A DNA stretch of 64,000 nt from Nereida ignava (GTDB lineage Bacteria > Pseudomonadota > Alphaproteobacteria > Rhodobacterales > Rhodobacteraceae), in contig NZ_CVPC01000016.1 in assembly GCF_001049735.1 (NCBI RefSeq), positions 1-64,000 of the forward strand. Direction: 5' to 3'. The notes under the pieces were generated by a model. The model searched no databases. It was not told the origin of the DNA and worked only from the letters and a program-made list of their open reading frames with translations. The position numbers and the translations under genes were made by a program. The first letter of the stretch is position 1. Each line of letters opens with the position of its first letter. Positions 45,082-53,469 of the stretch are shown here, piece after piece.

Positions 45082-45668
45082 CAGAGCGCCTCCCGTGCCG
45101 AGATCGTGAAGCGATGCTGATCCGCTCGGCCGATGACCGAGGGGACGGGTGCCGTCAGCCGCAACAGAACCGACGGGGCATCGAGGCCGAGCAGCGTGCC
45201 GACCGGCACGGAAGCCCGAAGCGGCGGCACGAGGGTGAGCGTCGCCTCGCTGCCCACGGGCACCACATCCGCCGTTAGCTGATAAAGCCGTGTGGTGGCA
45301 TCTCCGCCCAACTGGAAGAAATCCCCCGCGCGAAGGCCAAGTCCCCAACCAGCCGTGCGCAGGGTGGAGGCTCCCGCAGCTTGCGCCTCGGTCACGTAAG
45401 GATTGCCCGCCGCCACCGGCACCTCGATCGAGGGATCGGGGAAGAGGAACCGGCCGCGCAATCCACCAAGGGCGGTGAAGAAGGCAGAAAGCCGACGGGC
45501 CTTAGCCCCTTGGGTCACCGCCATCTCGATCTGGTATTCCCACCACGACGCACCCCAGTCCTGGATCTGGGATGTGCCGGTGAACGGCGAGCGCGCCTCG
45601 GCCACAGATGTCACCAAGCGCCGCTCGAGCGAGGACACGAGCGTCAGGGGCAAGACAGGAATGGCCAT
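45081..45668 (-). CDS. Distal tail protein-like (DUF2460)
   Basis: A 195-residue protein with the features of phage DUF2460/minor tail proteins: IQDWGASWWEYQIEMAVTQG near residue 33 and FFTALGGLRGRFLFPDP near 62-80, then a beta-barrel. It comes directly after the tape measure gene, where the distal tail protein is usual. One base separates it from the tape measure stop. Confidence 0.75.
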   Translation of the reverse strand: MAIPVLPLTLVSSLERRLVTSVAEARSPFTGTSQIQDWGASWWEYQIEMAVTQGAKARRLSAFFTALGGLRGRFLFPDPSIEVPVAAGNPYVTEAQAAGASTLRTAGWGLGLRAGDFFQLGGDATTRLYQLTADVVPVGSEATLTLVPPLRASVPVGTLLGLDAPSVLLRLTAPVPSVIGRADQHRFTISAREAL

Positions 45669-45669
45669 C

Positions 45670-48108
45670 TCAGATCACCTGACCCCGCCGCCGCCCATCG
45701 GCCACGCTTTCTTTCGCTATGCGGGCGATCTCCGGGATCGCAGCGCGAAGGCGCGCGTCGATCTGCTCGGCCACACCCATCTGCGCCCCGCGCGCGTCGA
45801 TGTTCACGGTCACGCCTGTGTCAGCACTGACTCGGCCGTAGCTCGCCGCCTCGCGGCGGTTCAGCACCCGTTCCCCACGCTGCAGGATCGTCGGGACTTC
45901 GTCGGGGCGGAGACCTGCCCAACCGCCGGAGTGCATCCGCGGCGCAGCAGCGAAGGCCAATGCTGGCACCGAGCGGCTATGTCCGGACAGTCCGACAATA
46001 CCACCCGCATGCGAGACGGCCGCCGCAACGGACCCGCCGCCAAAGATGCCGGAGAGCGCCGAGGCGATGGGCCCCAGCACCGCACGCTTGAAGGACAGAA
46101 CTGCAAGGTCCGCCAGGATCGAGCGAACGAGGCCCTTGAAGTCGAACTTGCCGGTCTCGACGAAGCTTCGGAACGCGCTTTCCGCGCCACTGAAAGCGCC
46201 GGTCAGGGTTTCACCGAGGCCTTTGCCCCAGTTCAGCGCATCTGCGGCATAGGCTTGAAGGGACTCCGAGACTGCACGCCAACCGGTGGCGATCCGATCC
46301 CCGGCGCTGCCCGCAGCCCCTCCCGCGCGCCCCATGGCATCCGACAGCCGATCTGCTGAGACAGTCGCCTCATCCAGCGCCGCCGCGCCTTCTTCGCCGG
46401 TGCCCGCAACGGCGTCACGAAGCGCGCCCCAGGATGTGAGCGGGGCTGTCGCGCCATTGGCGAGATCGGTTGCCGCCTGACGGTAGGTGTTCGCAGTGGC
46501 CAGCGCCTCGGCGGCAATCCCATCAAGACCAAGGTCAGGGGCCGTGAGCGGGTTGTCCTCGAAGGCTCGGCGAAATGCCTCTGCCGCAGCCGTTCCGGCA
46601 TCTGCGGAGGCGCCTGCGAAGGGGTTGGGGATGTCACCGAGATTGATTTCACCGATCTGACCAAAGGTGGTCTCGATGCCCACTGCGGCAAGCGCATCGC
46701 GGATGCGTCCCGTAAAGGCATCGATCCGGGCGATGGCGCCGTTCAGCATAGCCTCGATCCCATCGAGCATGCGGTTGGCGGCCGAGAAGACGAGATCCCC
46801 GATCACGTCTGGCAGACGCGACCAGATCTCGCGGACAGCCAGTAGGGCACCCTCGAAGGCGTTGGCTGTGGTGTTGCCAAAAGCCACGACACTCTCGATG
46901 GCCCCAGCCATGCCGGAAGCGGCATCGGCCTTCAGATCGTAGAACATGGCGGTGGCCGCAGCCCCAGCGCTTGATGCCCCCATCTTGATCCGGTCCCAGA
47001 CCTCGACCGCGACGTCTTTCAAGAGGCCCATGGCCTCGCCGAAGCCGCCCGCGCCGGAGGCCAACCGCGTGAACCAATAAACCAGCTCGCCCGCCCCGAC
47101 GATGAGAGCACCGATGCCGGTGCGAATGAGCGCCCCGCGAAGGATGACGAGCGTCATTGCCAATCCCCGCACCGACAGTGCGGCCACCGCCATGGCGGCC
47201 ACCCAGCGGCCTGCGAGGAAGGTGGCAAAGGTCCCGGCGTAGATCGCGAACCGATCAAGGTTGCTCAGCACCGCGTCAAAAGCCCGGCTGATCGGGCTGG
47301 TGCTGGACGCAAGGGCGACAAACGCATTGGCCACTGCCTCCAGCGACGGGGCGAGCGCCACGGCAATCCGGTTGCGAACGCCGGTGAAGACCTGGCCGAT
47401 GCTGACCAGCGCGAGCTCCGAGCGGCGCATGGCAGCGATGGCATCCGCGTCCAGCACTGCGCCAAGCGCCTGTGCCTGTGCCCCGAGCCGGGTCATCTCT
47501 GCCCCGCCGTTTTGCAGCAGCGGGATCAGCCGGGTCGCATCCGAGGCCATCGCCTCGAGATAAAAGGTCATCTCCTGTTGGCTGACGCCCGCGCGTTCGA
47601 GGCTGTCGATATAGAGCTGCAGCGCCTCTGGCCCCGAGAGCCGTGCGAACTGGTCGGCCGTCACCCCCACCCGAGGCGCGATGTTCTCGAAGAAATCTGC
47701 CATCGGGCCGCCGCCCGTCTGCAGGAAATCACCCACCCGGTCATTCACGTCCTTCAGGATATCCGCGAGCTTCTCCTGTTCGATCCCCACCGTAGCCGAG
47801 GCCGCCGACCAGCGCTGGAACACCTCGGGGTTGGCATTGGCAACCTGGGAGAGCTGGCCGATCTCGTTGGCGGCCGCAACGGTCGAGCGGGTCATCGACA
47901 CGACGGCAGCAGCGAGCGCCGTGGCAGCAGCAGTCGCAGCGATCCGGGCCCGACGCGCGAAGGCCGCCATGCGCGCATTGGCCTGGTCCATCTCGTGCGA
48001 GAGACGCCCCATGCCGCGCGCCCCCGCCTCGCCGACACCTTCCAGCTCGGCACGCACCTGGCGGCCGCCGGTCGCGGAGAGGCGGACGGAGACTTTTTTC
48101 TCAGCCAT
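45670..48108 (-). CDS. Tail tape measure protein
   Basis: An 812-residue tape measure protein with long helical stretches, hydrophobic Ala/Val segments (residues 55-75 and 290-350) and Gly-rich repeats toward the C-terminus. The length would set a tail of roughly 120 nm if the usual 1.5 angstrom per residue holds. It starts eight bases inside the frameshift product of the tail chaperone and is followed by the distal tail genes. No lysozyme domain is visible. Confidence 0.9.
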   Translation of the reverse strand: MAEKKVSVRLSATGGRQVRAELEGVGEAGARGMGRLSHEMDQANARMAAFARRARIAATAAATALAAAVVSMTRSTVAAANEIGQLSQVANANPEVFQRWSAASATVGIEQEKLADILKDVNDRVGDFLQTGGGPMADFFENIAPRVGVTADQFARLSGPEALQLYIDSLERAGVSQQEMTFYLEAMASDATRLIPLLQNGGAEMTRLGAQAQALGAVLDADAIAAMRRSELALVSIGQVFTGVRNRIAVALAPSLEAVANAFVALASSTSPISRAFDAVLSNLDRFAIYAGTFATFLAGRWVAAMAVAALSVRGLAMTLVILRGALIRTGIGALIVGAGELVYWFTRLASGAGGFGEAMGLLKDVAVEVWDRIKMGASSAGAAATAMFYDLKADAASGMAGAIESVVAFGNTTANAFEGALLAVREIWSRLPDVIGDLVFSAANRMLDGIEAMLNGAIARIDAFTGRIRDALAAVGIETTFGQIGEINLGDIPNPFAGASADAGTAAAEAFRRAFEDNPLTAPDLGLDGIAAEALATANTYRQAATDLANGATAPLTSWGALRDAVAGTGEEGAAALDEATVSADRLSDAMGRAGGAAGSAGDRIATGWRAVSESLQAYAADALNWGKGLGETLTGAFSGAESAFRSFVETGKFDFKGLVRSILADLAVLSFKRAVLGPIASALSGIFGGGSVAAAVSHAGGIVGLSGHSRSVPALAFAAAPRMHSGGWAGLRPDEVPTILQRGERVLNRREAASYGRVSADTGVTVNIDARGAQMGVAEQIDARLRAAIPEIARIAKESVADGRRRGQVI

Positions 48109-48502
48109 GTCGGTGTTCGATCTCTTCGTTTGTCTTGCGCACCATCACCGCCTCAATGGGTGGCAAGAGTTCCGCGATGATGAGGGGCGAGAGCCCGAGG
48201 GCTGCGCCGAGTTGCAGGGCTGCGCCCATGTCCCAGCCGAGGACAGCGCCGCCGCTCATGCCCCCCACGGCGCGCACCTGTCCGCCGAGGCGCTGGACCA
48301 GATCCCAGACCTGCCAGCCTTCCAGGGTGAGAGGTTTGTGCTGGGTCCGTGGGCATTCCGCGCACATAGAGGGGCACACCGCGCAATAGTCACCGCCCCC
48401 GCCGAACTCCCAGTCGGCGAGAGCGGTCAGGCGTTTTTTTCCGCATCCAGGATCAGCGCGCCCGCGATGTATTTCGTTTGAAACGCCTCGAAGATCGGCC
48501 AA
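48101..48502 (-). CDS. Frameshifted C-terminal extension of the tail assembly chaperone (T domain)
   Basis: Only about the last 110 residues are thought to be translated, as the -1 frameshift extension of the upstream chaperone. The frame crosses the slippery run and continues RLTALADWEFGGGG with a Cys-rich portion (YCAVCPSMCAECP, possibly zinc-binding) and a helical end. The fusion would be about 229 residues. A separate start in this frame is unlikely to be used. The end overlaps the tape measure start by eight bases. Confidence 0.75.
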   Translation of the reverse strand: MADLRGVSNEIHRGRADPGCGKKRLTALADWEFGGGGDYCAVCPSMCAECPRTQHKPLTLEGWQVWDLVQRLGGQVRAVGGMSGGAVLGWDMGAALQLGAALGLSPLIIAELLPPIEAVMVRKTNEEIEHRHG

Positions 48503-48789
48503 AGCTCCAGCAGGGCATCGATGCCGTCATGTGAGATAGCCATTGGCTCGCCGTCCTCGTCTCCGACGCCCTCCCAATCCTTCACTACGATGCGCGCGAC
48601 GGCCTTGGCGACGATGCGCGCGAGGTCGTCGTTGGAATCGCTGCTTTCAGCTCCAGCGGCAGCTGCGACAATCGCCGGATCGCTGCGTGCGGCGAGCATG
48701 ATGGCTGTGGTCAGCGGCTCCACCAGCAGCCGCACGCCATGGCCGAGGTCGAGCCAGCGGGGTTCATTCGAAAGGTTCAAGCGCAGCAT
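48427..48789 (-). CDS. Tail assembly chaperone (G-like)
   Basis: A 120-residue protein starting at ATG 48789, three bases after the tail tube stop. It has a helical body (EDGEPMAISHDGIDALLELWPIF) and ends DAEKNA. Position between the tail tube and tape measure and the frameshift signal define it as the tail assembly chaperone that coats the tape measure during assembly. Confidence 0.82.
   Translation of the reverse strand: MLRLNLSNEPRWLDLGHGVRLLVEPLTTAIMLAARSDPAIVAAAAGAESSDSNDDLARIVAKAVARIVVKDWEGVGDEDGEPMAISHDGIDALLELWPIFEAFQTKYIAGALILDAEKNA
48433..48439 (-). promoter_or_regulatory. -1 programmed frameshift site A AAA AAC
   Basis: Reading on the minus strand, the last codons of the chaperone are GCG GAA AAA AAC GCC TGA. 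The heptamer A AAA AAC is the canonical X XXY YYZ slippery sequence in the correct phase; a -1 slip opens the frame leading to CGC CTG ACC. This matches the lambda G/GT-type arrangement. Confidence 0.8.
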
Positions 48790-48791
48790 GG

Positions 48792-49733
48792 TCAGTAAAC
48801 CTCGCGGTCGTTGGTCAGGGTAACGGTGCACATACGACCCACCACTGCATCGCTGGCCGCCTGCCAATCAAAGGTGGCCTGTACACCTTGCGGGCCCGAG
48901 ATCTCGATCCGCGGGCGTGGAAGGTAAACAGCGTGGGCCGTAACGGTCAGGCTCTCGCCCGTTGGCAGCGTGTAGGAGAACTCCAACTCACAGGCCTCGC
49001 CGTTGATCGCCTGGGTCACGAGCGTCTGGTCCGCAAATCGGACAACGACATTGCCGGTCAGCGCCGCGATGGACGGATCAGCACCGTCGATTTTTCCATC
49101 GGAACGGATCGTCTCGATGCGATCGAGGTTGTTGGCATAGGTCAGGTCGGTGGAGACAACGTTGCCGATATTTGCCCCGTTCCGTGTGATCGAGCCGTTG
49201 AAGTGGCCGAAACGTTTCAGCGCGATATTGGCGGGCGTTCCCGCCGCCGTAGTCGTGGCGATGGCCTCGCCCTGTGCCACGATGCTGGCCGTTGAAGTCA
49301 GCAGCCCGGAACGCGCCATCTGCCAGTTTAGGCTATCCACCATGCAGCCGGAATACATGGCAAAGCGCGGTACCTCGGGCATGCCGGTCTCGACCGAGAA
49401 TGATGGAAGCGCCCAACTGCCGGAACGGAACTCGTGGGTATAGGGGGCGTCGGCGCCTATGGTAGTGGGTGCCCCAAATGCTGCCTTCAACCAGAAGCCG
49501 AAGGCCTCGGCGTCAATCGGGATGACCACATCGCCATCGGCCGTCACCGCATCCTTGATTGGGGCCTGCGGATCGCGTCCGTAGCCCAGCAGTTCCGATG
49601 TCTGCAGCGGTTGCTCAGCCCCCAGCGTCGTGCTGGCAAATGGCATCTTGGTGTAGCCGCTCGCGGGCGGCGTTCCATAGGTCGTTTCGAACGCCAGCGC
49701 CATCTGCGCCCGCGCCCCTTGGGCTCGTGCCAT
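48792..49733 (-). CDS. Major tail tube protein
   Basis: A 313-residue protein of the phage tail tube type 2 group. It begins MARAQGARAQMALAFETTYG and continues with FGFWLKAAFGAPTT and a Gly/Thr-rich beta body. The start at ATG 49733 was preferred to the longer frame from 49775. It forms the rings of the long tail. The next gene downstream is the tail chaperone. Confidence 0.82.
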   Translation of the reverse strand: MARAQGARAQMALAFETTYGTPPASGYTKMPFASTTLGAEQPLQTSELLGYGRDPQAPIKDAVTADGDVVIPIDAEAFGFWLKAAFGAPTTIGADAPYTHEFRSGSWALPSFSVETGMPEVPRFAMYSGCMVDSLNWQMARSGLLTSTASIVAQGEAIATTTAAGTPANIALKRFGHFNGSITRNGANIGNVVSTDLTYANNLDRIETIRSDGKIDGADPSIAALTGNVVVRFADQTLVTQAINGEACELEFSYTLPTGESLTVTAHAVYLPRPRIEISGPQGVQATFDWQAASDAVVGRMCTVTLTNDREVY

Positions 49734-49758
49734 GGTGTTTCTCCTCGAATTGGTCTGC

Positions 49759-50184
49759 TCAGCCCAGCGCGTCACTGGTCGCGTAGTGAAGGGTGATCGG
49801 AATGATCCCGGCTTTCAGAGAGGCGGCCCCCTCCACCGGAAGATCGACAGGTTCAGCAGCCTCCGGCTCGACCCAGTCGCACAACCCCCTCAATGTCCGA
49901 TCGGCGGTGATCACCGCGCCGATCTGAGCGACAAGCGCGTCGAAAAGGGCGTCCCGATCCGTTGCTGATCGCACGATCATCTCGAGTTCGGCGCGATGCT
50001 GGAAATGATAGGTCAGCGGCGACAACGTCACGCCTGGCTCGCCCGGGGTGCCGTCGCGCAGGATCATGAGACCTGCAGGCGGGATGCGTTCCGGTAGAAC
50101 TTCTCCGCGTAGAACCGGCACATGCGGGATCGTCCTGAGCAGGTCCGCCAGGGCGGTCAGGATGGTTTCGCGGGTGGTGGGCAT
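49759..50184 (-). CDS. Tail terminator-like protein
   Basis: A 141-residue protein in the place of lambda gpU. Helix TILTALADLLRTIPH and a beta region with LEMIVRSATDRDALFDALVA are consistent with this fold. It precedes the tail tube gene and follows the tRNA insert. The name is based on position and length. Confidence 0.65.
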   Translation of the reverse strand: MPTTRETILTALADLLRTIPHVPVLRGEVLPERIPPAGLMILRDGTPGEPGVTLSPLTYHFQHRAELEMIVRSATDRDALFDALVAQIGAVITADRTLRGLCDWVEPEAAEPVDLPVEGAASLKAGIIPITLHYATSDALG

Positions 50185-50227
50185 TTACTTGTTTCCCAGC
50201 GCAGAATCCGGCATCTAGCCTGATAGC

Positions 50228-50304
50228 GGGCCTGTAGCTCAATTGGTTAGAGCAGAGCGCTCATAACGCTTTGGTTGCGGGTTCAAGTCCTGCCGGGCCT
50301 ACCA
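50228..50304 (+). tRNA. tRNA with CAT anticodon (tRNA-Ile2 or elongator Met)
   Basis: A 77-base cloverleaf with encoded CCA and anticodon CAT in a CTCATAA loop. The acceptor pairs are intact except for a first G-T pair, so it is not an initiator. Similarity of the anticodon-to-variable segment (CGCTTTGGTTGC) to tRNA-Ile2 suggests lysidine modification and AUA decoding, but elongator Met cannot be excluded. It lies on the strand opposite to the prophage late genes. Confidence 0.9.
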
Positions 50305-50306
50305 AA

Positions 50307-50390
50307 GCCCCCTTGGCGGAATGGTAGACGCTGAAGACTTAAAATCTTTTGCCTTCGGGCGTGCCGGTTCGAGTCCGGCAGGGGGCACCA
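50307..50390 (+). tRNA. tRNA-Leu (TAA)
   Basis: An 84-base tRNA with a long variable arm. The acceptor ends pair GCCCCCT with AGGGGGC and the CCA is encoded. The loop CTTAAAA gives anticodon TAA, reading UUA/UUG, rare codons in GC-rich genomes. Two bases separate it from the previous tRNA. Confidence 0.94.
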
Positions 50391-50393
50391 AAA

Positions 50394-50483
50394 GGAAGTG
50401 TGGCCGAGTGGTTTAAGGCTCTGGTCTTGAAAACCAGCGTAGGTGAGAGCCTACCGTGGGTTCGAATCCCACCGCTTCCGCCA
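50394..50483 (+). tRNA. tRNA-Ser (TGA)
   Basis: A 90-base tRNA with a long variable arm. GGAAGTG pairs with CGCTTCC, the anticodon loop is CTTGAAA (TGA), and CCA is encoded. It reads UCA and related codons. Three bases separate it from the tRNA-Leu, and it ends seven bases before the stop of a minus-strand phage gene. Confidence 0.95.
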
Positions 50484-50489
50484 GCCCTT

Positions 50490-51122
50490 TCATGACGCCC
50501 GTGCATCGAGCCAATTCGCCACGATCAGCCCCGGTATCGCCGCCTGTGCCCGCTCAGCATCCCGCGCCAGCGAAAGCCGTTTGGCGAGTTTCACCTGTGG
50601 TACCAGCAGGAAGATCGGCACAGTGCTCTGTCCACGCCCAGTCTTGGAGCGCGAGGCCACGCCCAGCCCGCGACTGTTCAGCCGCCCGTCGGCCACGAGC
50701 AAACTTGGTCCTCTCCGCCGATAGACAAAGCGCAGGGGCAGACCGCGCCGCCTTTCCCATTCGCCGGGCGTGAGCGCCTTGCCGCGGCTGCCCTTACCGG
50801 CCGCAGGCGTTGGGATGGCAAGCCAGAACCCATCTTTTGACCGGATCAATGGTCCGGTGTCATGCGCCCCGATGATCTGGGGTGCGTTTGACCAGACGAG
50901 CGCGGCCGCTTCCAGGCTTTCGCCCGCCGCAGGATAGGTTTTGGACCTGATCGTGTTGGCGAGCCGCTGACCGAGGCGCGCGCGCGTGATCTGGGCGCGC
51001 CAGTCGGATTTGAGACCAGCGCCTGCAACGCGCATGGCCGTGGTCACGGCCTTTTCGCCAGCGAGAATTTCGGCGCGCATCGCGTTGACAATGTCGCCGG
51101 TCACGGAGAGGTCGAGTTTCAC
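50490..51122 (-). CDS. Head-tail protein, HK97 gp10-like (DUF6441)
   Basis: A 210-residue basic protein rich in Arg and Lys. The helical start (VNAMRAEILAGEKAVTTAMRVAG) and position before the tail terminator match the HK97 gp10/neck group; DUF6441 is the name I recall for this group. The end lies seven bases from the antisense tRNA-Ser. It overlaps the upstream gene by four bases. Confidence 0.65.
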   Translation of the reverse strand: MKLDLSVTGDIVNAMRAEILAGEKAVTTAMRVAGAGLKSDWRAQITRARLGQRLANTIRSKTYPAAGESLEAAALVWSNAPQIIGAHDTGPLIRSKDGFWLAIPTPAAGKGSRGKALTPGEWERRRGLPLRFVYRRRGPSLLVADGRLNSRGLGVASRSKTGRGQSTVPIFLLVPQVKLAKRLSLARDAERAQAAIPGLIVANWLDARAS

Positions 51123-51430
51123 GCGGCCGTTGCCTCGATTGTCCAGATCAAGCGCTCCCGATCACGGATCGGCTCGCCCTGTATTAGGAAGGTTTCGTCA
51201 CCGATGAGGATCTGCTCATCGGGGCGAGGCGCGGGGAGCTCCGAGACGCGCACATCGAAGCGCATGGTCTCTGAGAGCAGACGCGCGGCCCCGAATGCGG
51301 TCACATCATCATTGCGCCGCATGATGATGCGGATGCGGGTGAACTGCCCTTCGCTGTCACGATGCCAGGCCTCGTGGGCGAGGTTCGGATCAGCGAAGAG
51401 CAGATCGAGGGCCAGGGCAAAGGCCGTCAT
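51119..51430 (-). CDS. Head-tail joining (stopper-like) protein
   Basis: A 103-residue beta-rich protein with a start MTAFALALDLLFADPNLA and a run FDVRVSELPAPRPDEQILIGDETFLI. It lies between the capsid gene and the gp10-like gene, where a head completion (FII/gp6-type) protein is usual. The function is inferred by position and size. Confidence 0.6.
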   Translation of the reverse strand: MTAFALALDLLFADPNLAHEAWHRDSEGQFTRIRIIMRRNDDVTAFGAARLLSETMRFDVRVSELPAPRPDEQILIGDETFLIQGEPIRDRERLIWTIEATAA

Positions 51431-51442
51431 GTCTCAGCGGCC

Positions 51443-52465
51443 TCAGTTAGAGCTGAAGATCCGGATGGCCAGCCGCGGGCGCTTGTTGACCGGCAGGATC
51501 GAGGCCTCGGTCATGAGATCGATCCAGCGCCCCTTGGTGTCCATCATCTGCCGCGCGTAAAGCGGCAGGCCGACGGTGTTGGCGGTCTCGAGCAGGTTGG
51601 CTGGCCCGCCATAGGTGGTGAAGGTGTCGAAGGTGCCAAGCGGGAAGGCGATGCCTTCGCCCGCGGGGATCAGGCGTTCCGAGGTGCCATTCGACAGGGT
51701 GACCGAGCCGTTGTATTCCTCGAAGAGGATGCCTGCGAACGGGAAGGCCCGGCGCATGTCTTCGCGCAGGGGCTGGCCGCCGGTCGCCGAGAAGAACTTG
51801 TAGGCTTCTTCGGTCTTGGGGTGGCTGATCAGCTTGTCGAAGAACTCCGAGCTCACAAGCGCATGCGCCGTGGTCATCGTCTCGCCGAGGAGGTTGTCCT
51901 CGATCCCGCGCAGGACCGTACGGACCTTGCCTTGCACATTGGTGCCGGCCGTGCCGAAGACGAAATCGACCGAGATCATCTCCAGCCCAAACTCGGTGAA
52001 GTAGTTGTAGAGGGTCGTGCCCGCACCATCCTTCACGATGCCGCGGAGCGCGTTCATCTCCATGTATTCGCGGGTCTGGGCATGCTTGCGGCGCATCAGC
52101 GTCAGCTTGCGGTTCATCACTTCGACCAGCGGATCAGCCGCGTCTGACAGGCCCAGCGCCGGCATGCCCTGGATATCGGCGGGCAGGATCACATCGTCAT
52201 GTGGGATCCAAGGCAGGGCGAAGCTGCGCATCGAGCGCTGCTCGCGGGTGCCGACAGTGGCCGGCGCGCCCAGCGGGACCGAGGGCAGGAGGCTGAGGAC
52301 ACCTTCGCGCTGTTCGATGACAATGGAACGTTGCGTGACGCCTTCAAAGCGAAACAGGCCGATTTGGCCGAGGCGGGTGTAGAGGTTGGGCAGGATGTTG
52401 ATGGCCTGCGTCATCTCGGCGAGCGAATAGCCGCCCGCATCAAACGGGTTGCGCGTGATGGTCAT
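51443..52465 (-). CDS. Major capsid protein, lambda gpE type
   Basis: A 340-residue protein of the phage capsid E family. The first part (FDAGGYSLAEMTQAINILPN) and the later segment (LPWIPHDDVILPADIQGM) are characteristic, and the end (ILPVNKRPRLAIRIFSSN) matches the family. It builds the T=7-like shell after proteolysis and expansion and pairs with the decoration protein encoded next upstream. Confidence 0.88.
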   Translation of the reverse strand: MTITRNPFDAGGYSLAEMTQAINILPNLYTRLGQIGLFRFEGVTQRSIVIEQREGVLSLLPSVPLGAPATVGTREQRSMRSFALPWIPHDDVILPADIQGMPALGLSDAADPLVEVMNRKLTLMRRKHAQTREYMEMNALRGIVKDGAGTTLYNYFTEFGLEMISVDFVFGTAGTNVQGKVRTVLRGIEDNLLGETMTTAHALVSSEFFDKLISHPKTEEAYKFFSATGGQPLREDMRRAFPFAGILFEEYNGSVTLSNGTSERLIPAGEGIAFPLGTFDTFTTYGGPANLLETANTVGLPLYARQMMDTKGRWIDLMTEASILPVNKRPRLAIRIFSSN

Positions 52466-52531
52466 GAGGAACTCCGGGGAATAAGGGGTGACGCGCGAAA
52501 GCGCGACGGGAAGAACTGGCGATGCGCCTGA

Positions 52532-52918
52532 TCAGGCAGCGTCGCGCGGGATGATGCCGAGCGCTGCCAGCTGGGCGTGCTTGGCCGCCGTCTTGGCCGC
52601 GTCATCGACACTGGCGTCGAACACGAGCGCGGCTTTCGAGACGATGGCTGGGCCGCGCAAGACGGCGATGCCGGCTACATCAGCCGCAGTTGCATCCACG
52701 TCGTAAAGCAGGACAGCGGCCGCGTTCTGAGCTCCGTCGGTGCCTGTGGCGGTGCTGAGTTTCATCTTGCCGCTCGCGGTGATGCGGCCCAGCACAGCGC
52801 CAACGGGGTAGCTGGTGCCGGCCAGCAGCGTGACGGTCTCTCGGGTGAAGTTGGGGTTCAGCTCGTATTTGAGGACATCGCCCATGGTGGGCGGTTGGGT
52901 CAGCATGGACATGGGCAA
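52532..52918 (-). CDS. Head decoration protein, lambda gpD type
   Basis: A 128-residue protein with the gpD-family order: a flexible N-terminus, then ETVTLLAGTSYPVGAVLGRI and MKLSTATGTDG, ending in a beta-tulip region AIVSKAALVFDA. It is encoded between the protease/scaffold and the major capsid gene, as in lambda. It stabilises the expanded capsid. Confidence 0.85.
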   Translation of the reverse strand: MPMSMLTQPPTMGDVLKYELNPNFTRETVTLLAGTSYPVGAVLGRITASGKMKLSTATGTDGAQNAAAVLLYDVDATAADVAGIAVLRGPAIVSKAALVFDASVDDAAKTAAKHAQLAALGIIPRDAA

Positions 52919-53007
52919 TCTCCGAAGATGTGAGGGTCAAAAAGAAATCCCCCGCCGGGGAGGAGCGGCGGGGGATCAGGTGGGCGGCAGCTTTTGGGGA
53001 GAGCGGT

Positions 53008-53469
53008 TCAGCCCCTGCTGCCCGCCGAGGCAGCCTTCTTCGCGGCAGCCACAATCGGGCTTTCTGCGGATTTGGGGAGAACGGGTGAGGGTGGAGCGGC
53101 AACGATGTCGCGTGCATCTGCGGCTGCAGAGGCGCGCTGAAGGACCAGTTTGCGGAGGGCTTCCGGGGCCGTGCCCTCGCGCAGCGCCTTCGCGGCATCG
53201 ATTGCGATGCCGAGGCGACCTGCTTGCGCCGCGATCTCGGCGATCTCCGCTGCCGCCTCGCGAAGCTGCGCCGACAGGTCCGCCAGATTGCTGGGTTGCG
53301 CAGCCGCCGGGGCGGGCAAAGGCGCGGCAGCTGCGACGGGCGCGGGGTCTTCTTCCTGCACGCTTTGTTCAGCTTCCTGCTCATCTTGTTCAGTCGCGCT
53401 CTCCAGCACGGTGTCCTCGGCATCTCTGATTTCCGTATTTGCCTCAGTGGCGTCAGTTGTGGCGCTCAT
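53008..53469 (-). CDS. Nested scaffold protein from an internal start (Nu3-like)
   Basis: In the same frame as the protease, an internal ATG (residue 321, at 53469) is preceded by AAAGGAGG (53475-53482) with a five-base gap, far stronger than most starts of this operon. Use of this site would give a 153-residue acidic scaffold, as Nu3 is nested in gpC of lambda. The site is seen; use in this prophage is inferred. Confidence 0.75.
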   Translation of the reverse strand: MSATTDATEANTEIRDAEDTVLESATEQDEQEAEQSVQEEDPAPVAAAAPLPAPAAAQPSNLADLSAQLREAAAEIAEIAAQAGRLGIAIDAAKALREGTAPEALRKLVLQRASAAADARDIVAAPPSPVLPKSAESPIVAAAKKAASAGSRG

